DNA of 39,708 nucleotides from Microcoleus sp. LEGE 07076 (GTDB lineage Bacteria; Cyanobacteriota; Cyanobacteriia; Cyanobacteriales; Microcoleaceae), in assembly GCF_015207455.1 (NCBI RefSeq), contig NZ_JADEWV010000043.1:1-39708 (forward strand). Reading direction: 5' to 3'. The translations under genes were made by a program, and so were the position numbers. Position 1 is the first letter of the stretch, and every line of letters begins with the position of its first letter. The notes beneath the pieces are model-generated. The model saw only the letters and a program-made list of their open reading frames with translations. It made no database searches and was not told the DNA's origin. Below, one piece after another: positions 31,713 to 39,708 of this stretch.

Positions 31713-32121
31713 TTCAGTAGTCAGTAGTCCTTAGTCATTAGTCAGTTGGTAATTGGCAGTTGGCAGTTGGTAATTGGCAGTTGACTGTTGACAGGAAAGT
31801 TGTTGGCAGTTAGCCCGAAAGCATTAGCTAATAACAACTAGCAACTAACAACTGACAACCGTCAGCCGTCAACAGTTAACAGTCAACAGTCATTAGTTAG
31901 CAGTCAGTCGATTTTGGATTGAAAACTTGACTCGACAGATGAATCTGGGAGCTTGAACAAAAGTCTAAAAGTTGGCGATCGACTATCAGGAGTCGAAACC
32001 TTCTTTTTTTGGCATCGCCAGCAGTCAACAACTAATAATTGTGGAATCAAAACCTGAGACAAATAACATCAGCTAACAATAACTAACTAACTAATGACAA
32101 CTGACAACTGACAACTGACAA
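31713..32121. repeat. Heptamer STRR tract and diverged element
   Basis: Between CPP1-like and HAD genes lie many copies of short units: TTGGCAG / GGTAATT (31742-31782), GTTGACTGTTGACAG, and at the right edge AACTGAC repeated four times (32097-32121). Heptamer STRRs are classical in filamentous cyanobacteria. An internal part (about 31917-32020: GACAGATGAATCTGGGAGCTT ... GTCGAAACC then a T-run) has a diverged copy at about 38748-38868. Confidence 0.8.
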
Positions 32122-32805
32122 CTAACTACTACCTAAAATCATCTCAACTGCTTCGCTCAAATTGTTAGCAATCAAATCCGGTTGGTGCATTTCTAGTTGA
32201 GTACGATCGCGAATTCCGCACAAAACACCAATTACCTTGACACCGTGCGTTTTTGCCGCTATCATATCCGCCTCGGTATCCCCCACCATCCAAAGCTCAG
32301 AAGCCGGCGGCAGCTCGGCGAGAGCTCTTGCCATCAGCAGCGGCTTATCTTTGACATCCCCGGTTTTGACGTAATCGTTGGGGAGGCAATAGCGACGGTT
32401 TTCTGGGAAAAATTGCCCTAAATTGCAGCGCGTGAAAGCTTCGTCTAGTTCCCTGACACGGCGCATGGTCATCACCGTTAAGTCTACTCCAGCCCGCTGC
32501 ACCTTCTCTAAGGTTTCCACTGCACCCTGAGCGGGTCGATCGTAAATCAGGTAAGGGAGAGTGTGGATGGTTTGACGGCGCTTCTGGGCAAATTCCAGGG
32601 ATTGAGCTGCGTCTAATCCTGAAAAAATGGCGATTTCGGTTTCCGGAACCCGTGCCCGCTTCATGTCCCAAAACTCGGCTAAGGCGAGTTTGCGGACTGG
32701 TTGACCCTCGCGTTGAGTCTCGGCCAGACAGTCCAGGTAAACTCGGTAATAGCGGTTGGACACGTCCACGATTGGGCCGTCAAAGTCAGTAATAAGTCTC
32801 AGCAT
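32122..32805 (-). CDS. HAD-superfamily hydrolase
   Basis: A 227-aa phosphatase-like protein. Motif I is LITDFDGPIVDVSN (nucleophile and acid/base Asp at residues 7 and 9), motif II is DLTVMTMRRVREL with the Thr, motif III Lys lies in DVKDKPLLM, and motif IV is ELWMVGDTEADMIAA. The alpha-helical cap (FWDMKRARVPETEIAIFSGL) places it in the phosphoglycolate-phosphatase-like subgroup. All four catalytic elements are present. Substrate not predictable. Its 3' end borders the STRR tract. Confidence 0.9.
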   Translation of the reverse strand: MLRLITDFDGPIVDVSNRYYRVYLDCLAETQREGQPVRKLALAEFWDMKRARVPETEIAIFSGLDAAQSLEFAQKRRQTIHTLPYLIYDRPAQGAVETLEKVQRAGVDLTVMTMRRVRELDEAFTRCNLGQFFPENRRYCLPNDYVKTGDVKDKPLLMARALAELPPASELWMVGDTEADMIAAKTHGVKVIGVLCGIRDRTQLEMHQPDLIANNLSEAVEMILGSS

Positions 32806-33517
32806 TTAGCAGAGTATTTTCCAGCTTTTATACAAATTGTTGGATATTATATCACTTCAAGGTAACAGATTATTTACAAAACTTGACACAAATACCCTGA
32901 GCAGGTAAACTCTATATAAATGGTGCTAATTAAAGGCAACAGTTAAATTAAACTGTGCCCATCCTCAACTGTAGCGGTTGTAACCAATATCAGGGAATCT
33001 ACAATTAAGAAGTGCAGCACAAATAGTGCAAACCGCTATATTTAATTAATCAATCTAGCCCTAAATCCAGGCTGAATTCAGGCTGAGTTTAAATAATTCT
33101 TCAAAACATTAGCTCGAACTCATATTCGGCTAACTTTGTCTAGAACAAAAAAACTTCTTAGAAGAGTCGAATTTACAATTTGGTTAAATTAACCAACCGT
33201 AAAATTTGGTTGCACCTGTCAAGAGTTAAAACCCGCATATTAATAGCTTGGGACTTGCTCGTAGAACGCGTATTGATTTATCGTTGCGAGCGAAAGCAAA
33301 GCTTTCACAAACATAAATTGCTCCAGGCAGCCTCTGAGGCTATGTAAAAGCATTTTTTTGGGGAGTGAGAGGGTGTCCGCCCGCTTATAAATATGTAGCG
33401 ATATCGCGACATTTTGGACTACAAAAGTAAAATGAGGTGCACCCTTTATCTTAACAGTTACATCAGCAAAGTAGCAGTAAAAGAACAACTAATTTTACCT
33501 ATTAACCTTTGAGATTT
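32806..33517. other. AT-rich 0.7-kb gap with one strong promoter
   Basis: No gene was found. It has a TAGCGGTT...AACCGCTATA inverted pair (about 32970 and 33040), a small ACAGTT/AACTGT hairpin at 32939, and further down AT-rich DNA before the diguanylate cyclase. A consensus promoter at 32883 reads rightwards, about 600 nt before the next ATG, so a long leader or a small RNA is possible. Confidence 0.5.
32883..32911 (+). promoter_or_regulatory. Sigma-70-type promoter in a gene-free gap
   Basis: TTGACA (32883-32888), a 17-nt spacer, then TAAACT (32906-32911): perfect -35, four of six at -10. Predicted start near 32918. The downstream product is unknown. Confidence 0.45.
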
Positions 33518-35614
33518 ATGTTATACAATGACGAAATACTGCCACCATTAAGTTTGCGTACCTGCTCCAAAAGTATTAAGAATCTTCTAGACAAGCTGTT
33601 ATCCTTGCGTCGAATTGAATTTGTCGCAGTCGATCGAGAACTGAAAATTCAAGAAACATCCTTGAACGTGCAAGAGTTTGCCGACATTCCTAATGAAATC
33701 GAAAAAGGTAAAGATGTGCGCGACAGTTTTCCCGAACTGATCGGAATTGAAGAACTGCTAGACGATATTATTGAACAACGACAGCCAAGTTTTCAATTAA
33801 ACTCAGTAACAAGAGTTTTAACTGATGGTTCTTATTTGTATCTAGATTTGTATATCTTTGGTCAAAAAGAACAGCTTAAACCTGAAAGATTAATTATTTT
33901 CTGCGAAAACGTAACAGACACTGTTTCAGTTCAGCAAAGTATGGTTCAGGCAGCCAACGAAAACAGTATTAAAGTCGATTACTTGGCTAATGCTCGCGAT
34001 TATATAGATCAAATACTTGACTCCATTAATGATATTTTATTGGTAACAACGGAATCTGGAAAAATCAAAAAAGTCAATAAATCCACCCAACAATTATTTG
34101 GATATACCGAATCAGAATTAATCGATAAACCCATCTCGATGATTGCGGCTGATGAGGAATTATTGCGTCAAGTTAGCCAGCTACCTCCTGAACTGAAAAA
34201 TGAATCTTGGCATCAAGTAAAAGTAGCTTGCACAACTAAAAAAGGTTCAAAGCTGACAGTTGCATTTTCCTGCTCTACTATCCAGACAAGCATAGAAAGC
34301 AAGCACTATGACAACAAAAGCATACAAAACTTTGTCTGTGTGGGCAGGGATATCACTGAGGAACAGCGGATAAAAAAGCGTCAAGCAGCACAGTATGCAG
34401 TAGCTCGCATCATGTCAGAATCTGGTTCTTTAGAGAGCACAACTCCGAAAATTTTGCAAGCTATCTGTGACAGTTTGGGATGGGATGTTGGCGAACTTTG
34501 GACGCCTGTGGATGAAAAAGAAACTAAATTTGATGGGAAAAATAGTGGCGACCAAATACCATTACTGTTCGCTGCACCAGATAATGTTATTGAAGATGTG
34601 CCTTTTTTGTTGCGAGTGGGAGTTTGGTGGCGGGGGACTGAAGTTGGGGAATTTGTGGAAAATTCCCAGCAGATTAATCTAGAGCCGGGTGCGGGTTTAC
34701 CGGGAATAGTTTGGAACACAGGCTTTCCTCAGTGGATTACGGATATTCTCAAAGATCGCAATTTCGTGCGATCGCACTTAGCAGCTACAGCAGGATTGCG
34801 ATCGGCTTTCGGTTTCCCGATTCGCGCCAGCGGTCAAATTGTAGGGGTAATGACTTTTTTTGCTCGGGAAAAACAGCCTCCCGACGAAGATTTGCTTCAG
34901 ATGATGGCGGCTGTCGGTTCTCAATTAGGGCAGTTTGTCAAGCGCAAATATGCGGAACAAGAACTGCAAGAAGCTGAAGCTTCAATCCGATTTTTGTACC
35001 AACAAGAAAAACGGCAAAGTGAAGAACTAGCTCACCAAAACTTAGCTTTAGAACAAGCCAAGTTAGAATTAGAACGAGCTAATATGGAATTGCAGCGGCT
35101 CGCTTCGGTAGACGGTTTGACTCAGATTGCTAACCGCCGCTGTTTTGACAAAACATTGGAGTTACAATGGCAGTGGATGGAGCAAGAAAAAGAGCCGCTG
35201 TCTTTAATTTTGTGCGATATTGACTTTTTCAAACTCTATAACGATCGTTACGGGCATCAAGGAGGCGACGAATGTTTAAAACAAGTAGCGGAGATTTTAA
35301 ACAGCAACGCTCAACAGGACGGATATCTAGCAGCCCGCTACGGCGGCGAAGAATTTGCGGTGATTTTGCCGCGAACTGATATGCAAGAAGCAATGCGGGT
35401 AGCTAAATCAATTCGCAGCCATGTGAAAGCTGCGACAATTTTTCATGCTGCTTCCAAGGTAAGTAAGTTTGTAAGTCTCAGTATAGGTATTTTTACTGCT
35501 GTGCCTGCTGTCGGTTTATCGATTGAGGGGTTAATTGGAGAAGCGGATCGCGCGCTTTACCGAGCTAAGCTAGAAGGGCGCGATCGTATAGTTTGCCTTC
35601 AGCACCCCGTTTAA
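33518..35614 (+). CDS. PAS-GAF-GGDEF diguanylate cyclase
   Basis: Makes cyclic di-GMP from GTP in response to sensed signals, about 698 aa from the ATG at 33518 (the frame also offers a TTG at 33509). Order: an N-terminal PAS-like region (FVAVDRELKIQETSLN), a clear PAS domain at about 160-270 (YIDQILDSINDILLVTTESG, LFGYTESELIDKP), a GAF domain at about 290-470 (LGWDVGELWTPVDEKETKFD, GLRSAFGFPIRASGQIVGVM), a coiled coil at about 475-530, then GGDEF (VDGLTQIANRRCFDKTLELQ, DIDFFKLYNDRYGHQGGDEC, AARYGGEEFAVILPR). The catalytic GGEEF is intact. The RxxD inhibitory site normally just before it is absent (QDGY there), so feedback inhibition at the I-site is unlikely. No membrane segment; cytosolic. 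Confidence 0.93.
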   Translation: MLYNDEILPPLSLRTCSKSIKNLLDKLLSLRRIEFVAVDRELKIQETSLNVQEFADIPNEIEKGKDVRDSFPELIGIEELLDDIIEQRQPSFQLNSVTRVLTDGSYLYLDLYIFGQKEQLKPERLIIFCENVTDTVSVQQSMVQAANENSIKVDYLANARDYIDQILDSINDILLVTTESGKIKKVNKSTQQLFGYTESELIDKPISMIAADEELLRQVSQLPPELKNESWHQVKVACTTKKGSKLTVAFSCSTIQTSIESKHYDNKSIQNFVCVGRDITEEQRIKKRQAAQYAVARIMSESGSLESTTPKILQAICDSLGWDVGELWTPVDEKETKFDGKNSGDQIPLLFAAPDNVIEDVPFLLRVGVWWRGTEVGEFVENSQQINLEPGAGLPGIVWNTGFPQWITDILKDRNFVRSHLAATAGLRSAFGFPIRASGQIVGVMTFFAREKQPPDEDLLQMMAAVGSQLGQFVKRKYAEQELQEAEASIRFLYQQEKRQSEELAHQNLALEQAKLELERANMELQRLASVDGLTQIANRRCFDKTLELQWQWMEQEKEPLSLILCDIDFFKLYNDRYGHQGGDECLKQVAEILNSNAQQDGYLAARYGGEEFAVILPRTDMQEAMRVAKSIRSHVKAATIFHAASKVSKFVSLSIGIFTAVPAVGLSIEGLIGEADRALYRAKLEGRDRIVCLQHPV

Positions 35615-36338
35615 TCATTGGGGCGGATTTGCCAATATTGTGGGTTTGAACCGCTATATTGCACCATTCGTGTGGAACCAGGGCGGGTTCACCCGCATCT
35701 TAACTTCCCAACCAAAATATCAATAAACCCCCGCCCAACTAACAACTCCATTCCTGGTAAAATAATCAGGAATCAGGTTTTATAAACCCAGTTTGTCTGA
35801 TACAGCATATTCCATGTGTAGCATTTCGATTTCTCATATGAGCTGCTGCTGGCCAAACTAGGCATACCTCACCACGCTTGAGAACCGCTATAGGTGCAGT
35901 ACGCGCCTAACTGGGTTTCTTGAACACCCATCAGTTATCCAGCAAAAACTGTAAAAAAAAACACGTTTCTGGGGTGTAGTTAATAAACCTGGAATAGGCT
36001 GTAAAGATGGGGTGAGACCACAGAATATATACGAATCAACCGAATTTATAAGTAATATCGTTTCCGGTTGCCTCGGAATGATTTAACCTTACTAGGGCGC
36101 AGAGAACACAGAGGAGAGGAAGACAAGAGAGAGGTGAATACAGGACGATGAAGCGCGGATTTGATCAGACTGGATTTTACAATTGGGATGCTACCGAATT
36201 TCTAAGTAAATCAGCGCGAAAAAACAATCTTCGTGCTCTGTAGATAAGTCCTAACGGTATTTGTCCGAAAATCGCCAAAGTACAAATTACCCACAGAATT
36301 GAACAGAGAATTTTGGGGCGAGAAAGGAGTATGTTCTG
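35615..36338. other. 0.7-kb gap with repeats
   Basis: No gene found. It holds a GCGGGTTCACCCGC hairpin (about 35685), separated arms AAACCCAGTTTG and AACTGGGTTTCTTG (about 35785 and 35912), the inverted TATAGCGGTT-type repeat at 35861-35892, GGGCGCAGAGAACACAGAGG (36096) and two similar ACCGAATTT-TAAGTAA patches (about 36040 and 36193). A 32-codon frame at 36148 was not called. Confidence 0.5.
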
Positions 36339-36872
36339 ATGATTGTGAGAGAAGCTAAAATTGCTGACGCACCTGCAATTGCACGAGTTAATCTAGACAC
36401 TTGGCGGACAGCTTACCGAAAAATTGTACCGACAGATTACCTCGCGCAACTGTCATATCAAAAACGAGAAAACAACTGGCAAGAAATCCTGTCAAACGTC
36501 AAAACTACTGGGGATTTTGTCTGCGTTGCTGAGAATGACTCGGGAGAAATTGTGGGTTTTGCTGCGGGCGGTTGCGAGCGTACTGGCAAATATGTTTATC
36601 AAGGAGAATTATTTGCTATCTATATTTTGGAGGAATATCAGCGTCAAGGAATCGGACAGCAACTTGTGCGAGCAGTTGTTACAAACTTGACTGAATCAAG
36701 CTTTAATTCGATGCTTGTTTGGGTACTGGGAGACAATTCAGCCTGCAAGTTTTATGAGTTTTTAGGAGGTAAAAAAGTGGAGGAACACCAAACAAATAAA
36801 GCAGGAGTTGCAGTCAAAGAAATTGCCTACGGTTGGACTGATATCGCAGTGCTGAAAGACAGGCTTGCTTGA
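36339..36872 (+). CDS. GNAT-family N-acetyltransferase
   Basis: A 177-aa acetyl-CoA-dependent transferase. It begins with IVREAKIADAPAIARVNLDT and WRTAYRKIVPTDYLAQL. Then comes the GNAT core: GEIVGFAAGG, ELFAIYILEEYQRQGIGQQL (motif A, with Q-x-x-G-I-G binding the pyrophosphate of CoA) and FNSMLVWVLGDNSACKFYEF, with LGGKKVEEHQ after it. It is similar to the small GNATs acting on amines or peptides. An ATG start at 36339 follows AAAGGAG at a good distance. The neighbours give no clue to its substrate. Confidence 0.88.
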   Translation: MIVREAKIADAPAIARVNLDTWRTAYRKIVPTDYLAQLSYQKRENNWQEILSNVKTTGDFVCVAENDSGEIVGFAAGGCERTGKYVYQGELFAIYILEEYQRQGIGQQLVRAVVTNLTESSFNSMLVWVLGDNSACKFYEFLGGKKVEEHQTNKAGVAVKEIAYGWTDIAVLKDRLA

Positions 36873-36892
36873 GCCTAAAATTTGCAATTTTA

Positions 36893-37954
36893 TCAATTAT
36901 CGATTAAATTTCCCCTCTTCATTTGTTCCCGTTCAATTGCCTCAAATAAAGCTCGAAAATTCCCCGCCCCAAAACCTCCAGCTTGCACCTTTTTACCGTT
37001 AATTACAGAAACTCGGCGCTCAATAATCTCGAAAAAGAAAGTCGGTTCGGCAAAAATTGGTTGAGTAAAGATTTGGAGCAGCATCGCTGCGGGAGTATTT
37101 TCTGGCCAATCTACCAAGACTTGAGAAGCTGCAATTGCTTGCCAATCTTCAGGCAAATAGTTTTGCCGCTGTCGCAATTGGGAGTAATATGTTGGAGGAA
37201 CGGGCAGAAAAGGCAAACCGCGCGATCGCAAATCGGCAACAACCCTTACAATATCGGTAGTTTGTAAAGCCATGTGCTGAATTCCAGACCCCCGATTTGC
37301 ACTCAAAAACTCTTGAATTTGAGAATTAGTCGATGCCGGTTCGTTAATCGGGAATTGCACCCCACCTTCAGCGTGCACCATAACTTGGCTTCGCAAAGCC
37401 GACTTTTCAGTTTTAATGTCAAAATTTTGCTGCGGCACAAAACCTAATATTTTTTGATACCAACTAACAGCACTTGACAAATCGCCCGATTCAACGTTTA
37501 AAACTACATGGTCGATTAGTGTAAACAGCGACAGCTTACTAGAAGCGGGTAGCGCTAAATTTTCTCCTATTTGCTCAACCAGCGTGTGGCTTAAATCTCC
37601 CCAACCAGCGATTTTTGCTTGCTTAAAACAGCCTGCTGCTGTTAGGTTATTTTGAATCGGTTCCAGAATTTTAGCGCCTGCGGCGGCCGCTCTAGCTACT
37701 GCTAATTCGATATTTTTTACCCGAAAACCCACATCGGCAATTCCGGGAGGATGAAACTTCAACCAACTAGCAGCGGGACTAGCGGATGTCAGGGGCGAAG
37801 ATAAAAGAAAACATACATTACCGCTGCTGACAGATTCAGTGCTAGTGTGGCTGTTGAAAGAACCTGCGATTGATTTAAAGCCTAAGTGGCTGACAAACCA
37901 GTCGCGGGATACTTTAGCATTTTCTACGTAAAAGTGAATGCGGTCGAACTCCAT
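36893..37954 (-). CDS. hppD: 4-hydroxyphenylpyruvate dioxygenase
   Basis: Converts 4-hydroxyphenylpyruvate and O2 to homogentisate with Fe(II), the entry to tocopherol synthesis and tyrosine breakdown in cyanobacteria. 353 aa, two vicinal-oxygen-chelate domains. The C-terminal domain has all three iron ligands: His in FTLIDHVVLNV, His in SGIQHMALQTTDIV and Glu in TFFFEIIERR. The characteristic end GGFGAGNFRALFEAIEREQ closes the active site. I start it at the ATG at 37954 (EFDRIHFYVENAK); a TTG two codons earlier is also in frame. Hydroxymandelate synthase is related, but the context does not favour it. Confidence 0.9.
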   Translation of the reverse strand: MEFDRIHFYVENAKVSRDWFVSHLGFKSIAGSFNSHTSTESVSSGNVCFLLSSPLTSASPAASWLKFHPPGIADVGFRVKNIELAVARAAAAGAKILEPIQNNLTAAGCFKQAKIAGWGDLSHTLVEQIGENLALPASSKLSLFTLIDHVVLNVESGDLSSAVSWYQKILGFVPQQNFDIKTEKSALRSQVMVHAEGGVQFPINEPASTNSQIQEFLSANRGSGIQHMALQTTDIVRVVADLRSRGLPFLPVPPTYYSQLRQRQNYLPEDWQAIAASQVLVDWPENTPAAMLLQIFTQPIFAEPTFFFEIIERRVSVINGKKVQAGGFGAGNFRALFEAIEREQMKRGNLIDN

Positions 37955-37960
37955 AATCAA

Positions 37961-38930
37961 TAATTGAAAATGGAAAGTGAAAAATGGAGATTCGGCTGAT
38001 TTTTAGTAGGAAACTGCAAAGTAAAGACAGAGGAATGGATATTTTTCATTTGTTTTTAAAGCGCTGGCTTAATAATAACGCAAAAAATCAATATAATCAC
38101 TCCCTCCGAAGGTAGAAATACATCGGCATTTAAAACCCACATTCCGCACTTCTTAACACAGTCAAAAGTATTTTGACGAGAAAACGTCATCCTAAGAATT
38201 TAACCTCAAAACATTCTCAATAATTGACAGCTATTGATAACACATAAACACTTATTAACAAAGATTCCTATTTATACATATTAGCGGAATGCTTGTCTAC
38301 AAAGAATTACAGCCATTTTTTACATAAAAGTCCCCACTTAATGTTAAGACCTGCCGAATGTGGGTTAAAAGAAACTCGGTATCTGGGATAACTTGAGTTT
38401 GGTGGGGTGTCTCCGTCAACCGGTCAGGTTCGGCATCAGTACGCAGTGCTGTCTGGCGTGTTAAGTTTGAATTGCATAAATAGCAAAAAACCGCTATTTC
38501 ACGTTGGGATTTTTGAGACTTAAAGTAAAGAAGATTGCTTGGGGGAGTTATATCAATTCCGGTTGCACCGTCAGGTGATTGTTGGCTGTTGATTGTTGAC
38601 TGTTGACTGTTGACTGGCGGGTGGAAAAACAGAATGGTTGAGTGTTAACGGTTGATTCGATTTTATGATTCCGATGCAACAGTCCACGATATTAGGTTTC
38701 AGAATCAAAACACTCAAACTTAGCAACCTGGTTGCTGGTACTGGAAAATCGATTTGAAATTTGAGATGGGATATTTACTGCACAGATAAATCTAGAAGCT
38801 TAAACTTTGGTAGAATTTTTAACAATTTCCACGACTTAAGTCGAGAGATTGCACCTTTTTTTTGGCAGAAAAACGATGTACTACCCACCAGAAAAACTCG
38901 TCGGCTGTGTAATGTACAGGTTACAAACTA
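37961..38930. other. AT-rich 1-kb gap
   Basis: No gene found. It contains a TATAAT hexamer at 38092, a less AT-rich patch at about 38400-38460 (GTGTCTCCGTCAACCGGTCA, GGTTCGGCATC) of unknown nature, three GTTGACT heptamers at about 38590-38615, and at 38748-38868 a diverged copy of the element at 31917-32020 ending in a T-run. Confidence 0.5.
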
Positions 38931-39638
38931 CTAAAAGAACAAATGACTCTCGGGCTGAATATTAATTTCTAGCGGCACAGCTTGCGGGTCAGCAGCAAGA
39001 GCAAACATAATCGCATTTGCAGCAGTTTCAGGAGTTAGCATTTTTGACCTGTCTACCTTTAAACTCACATTATCCCAAAACGGAGAATCGACCCCGCCAA
39101 AATAGAATAGCGTAAATTTAATGCCGTAGCGGCGCAGCTCATCTGCCATGCACTTGCTGAAACCAACTACTCCAAACTTGGAAGCGCAGTAAGCTGTGCC
39201 CATCGCCATCGAATGCTTGCCCAAAATCCCGATGACGTTGCAGATGTGGCCGGATTTGCGCTCTTTCATGACATTGGCGGCTGCTTGAGAAGTGTAAAAA
39301 CTGCCTTTCAAGTTCAAGTCAAGCATCGCATCTAAATCAGCGGGTTCTAGCTTGTTCCACTGCTTGAGAATTCCGGCACCGGCGGCGTTTACGAGGGCAT
39401 CAATTTGTCCGAAATGTTCGACTGTTTTTTGCATCAGGGTTTCGACTTGTGGCAAATCGGTGATATCTGTCGGTACGCAAAGTACCTCTGCTGCGGAAAA
39501 TTGGCTAGCTAAAGCGTCTAATTTACTGCTGTCTCTGGCGGCGAGCACTAGCGTCGCACCTGTATCGGCGAGTTTGCGGGCTACTGCTGAACCGATGCCA
39601 CCAGTTGCACCCACCACAACCACAACTTTGTCTTGCAT
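38931..39638 (-). CDS. Short-chain dehydrogenase/reductase
   Basis: A 235-aa Rossmann-fold protein. The NAD(P) motif is VVVVGATGGIGSAVARKLAD, ALVNAAGAGILKQW matches the NAAG motif, and AYCASKFGVVGFSK holds the catalytic Tyr and Lys. The catalytic Ser expected 13 residues before the Tyr (in the usual NISSxxG) is Gly here (NVIGILGKHSMAMG); the nearby Ser in KHSM is not at the usual distance. The C-terminus (IMFALAADPQAVPLEINIQP) is standard. It may still act or may have lost the typical mechanism. Substrate unknown. ATG start at 39638. Confidence 0.88.
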   Translation of the reverse strand: MQDKVVVVVGATGGIGSAVARKLADTGATLVLAARDSSKLDALASQFSAAEVLCVPTDITDLPQVETLMQKTVEHFGQIDALVNAAGAGILKQWNKLEPADLDAMLDLNLKGSFYTSQAAANVMKERKSGHICNVIGILGKHSMAMGTAYCASKFGVVGFSKCMADELRRYGIKFTLFYFGGVDSPFWDNVSLKVDRSKMLTPETAANAIMFALAADPQAVPLEINIQPESHLFF

Positions 39639-39708
39639 ATCCCTTTACATTTCTTTACGTCCAGATTGTATGATAACTCAAGTTGCTAGTCAGTGGGGAT
39701 TGGGGCTG

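Noticed and set aside
31713..32121. Heptamer repeats as a CRISPR array
   Set aside because: Units are 7 bp without spacers of even length, which fits STRRs, not CRISPR.
33240..33488. 82-codon minus-strand frame in the gap before the diguanylate cyclase
   Set aside because: No plausible start signal and an odd Cys/Tyr-rich composition. It is likely chance in AT-rich DNA.
38400..38460. Less AT-rich patch as a known structured RNA
   Set aside because: I could match it to no RNA family and saw no strong stem. It is mentioned only as an unexplained patch.

Overview
The window looks like chromosomal DNA of a filamentous, non-heterocystous cyanobacterium (Oscillatoriales, Microcoleus/Oscillatoria type). 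The grounds are the very frequent HIP1 octamer GCGATCGC and its core CGATCG, several cyanobacterial families (SLH/OprB porin, CPP1-like J-domain protein, 4-hydroxyphenylpyruvate dioxygenase), many dispersed palindromic intergenic repeats and heptameric STRR tracts. The genus is inferred from style, not from a marker gene.

Region 1 (1-3300) holds a PfkB kinase, rsmI and a group-1 glycosyltransferase. Region 2 (3400-16150) is the main feature: a cluster for import and oxidative breakdown of urate/purine-derived ureides. hpxO-uraH-uraD convert urate to allantoin. An ABC importer of the SsuABC/TauABC/NMT1 class (permease and ATPase on the minus strand, lipoprotein on the plus strand) and an SLH/OprB porin probably supply the substrate. 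Then follow a GntR/FCD regulator, allantoinase puuE, an allophanate-hydrolase-related protein and an allantoate amidohydrolase. Canonical NtcA promoters (GTAN8TAC, 20-23 nt, TAN3T) can be read in front of hpxO, in front of the ATPase-permease pair and in front of the allophanate-hydrolase-related gene; a GTGN8TAC variant precedes the binding-protein gene. A shared operator, TTGNATAC-A-GTATNCAA, overlaps the promoter regions of the binding-protein and allantoate amidohydrolase genes, and the GntR protein is its natural candidate reader. The picture is of nitrogen scavenging from purines, switched on by nitrogen limitation and gated by a pathway metabolite. An unrecognised 51-residue ORF with a strong ribosome binding site and hairpins in its leader lies inside this cluster.

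Region 3 (16440-18523) is a candidate restriction-modification or defence locus: a DUF4365-like PD-(D/E)xK protein overlapping an unknown partner, convergent with a C5 cytosine methyltransferase resembling M.HaeIII. Region 4 (18676-23590) holds folC and then a decaying stretch: a frameshifted GNAT gene, a retropepsin-like protein, a possible immunity protein next to a frameshifted polymorphic-toxin-like gene, and a 5'-truncated pretoxin-like fragment abutting a decayed copy of the neighbouring glycosyltransferase 3' end.

Region 5 (23775-32805) carries a family-2 glycosyltransferase, a polytopic GT39/RgtABCD-like membrane protein, an M23 endopeptidase with a long repeat-rich linker, the PgeF/laccase-domain protein, a CPP1-like protein, an STRR tract and a HAD phosphatase. 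Region 6 (32806-39708) is gene-poor: a PAS-GAF-GGDEF diguanylate cyclase, a GNAT acetyltransferase, 4-hydroxyphenylpyruvate dioxygenase and a short-chain dehydrogenase lacking the usual catalytic Ser, separated by AT-rich gaps of 0.7-1 kb. No tRNA, rRNA, CRISPR array or complete transposase was seen. All family assignments come from reading motifs by eye, and no database search was run.
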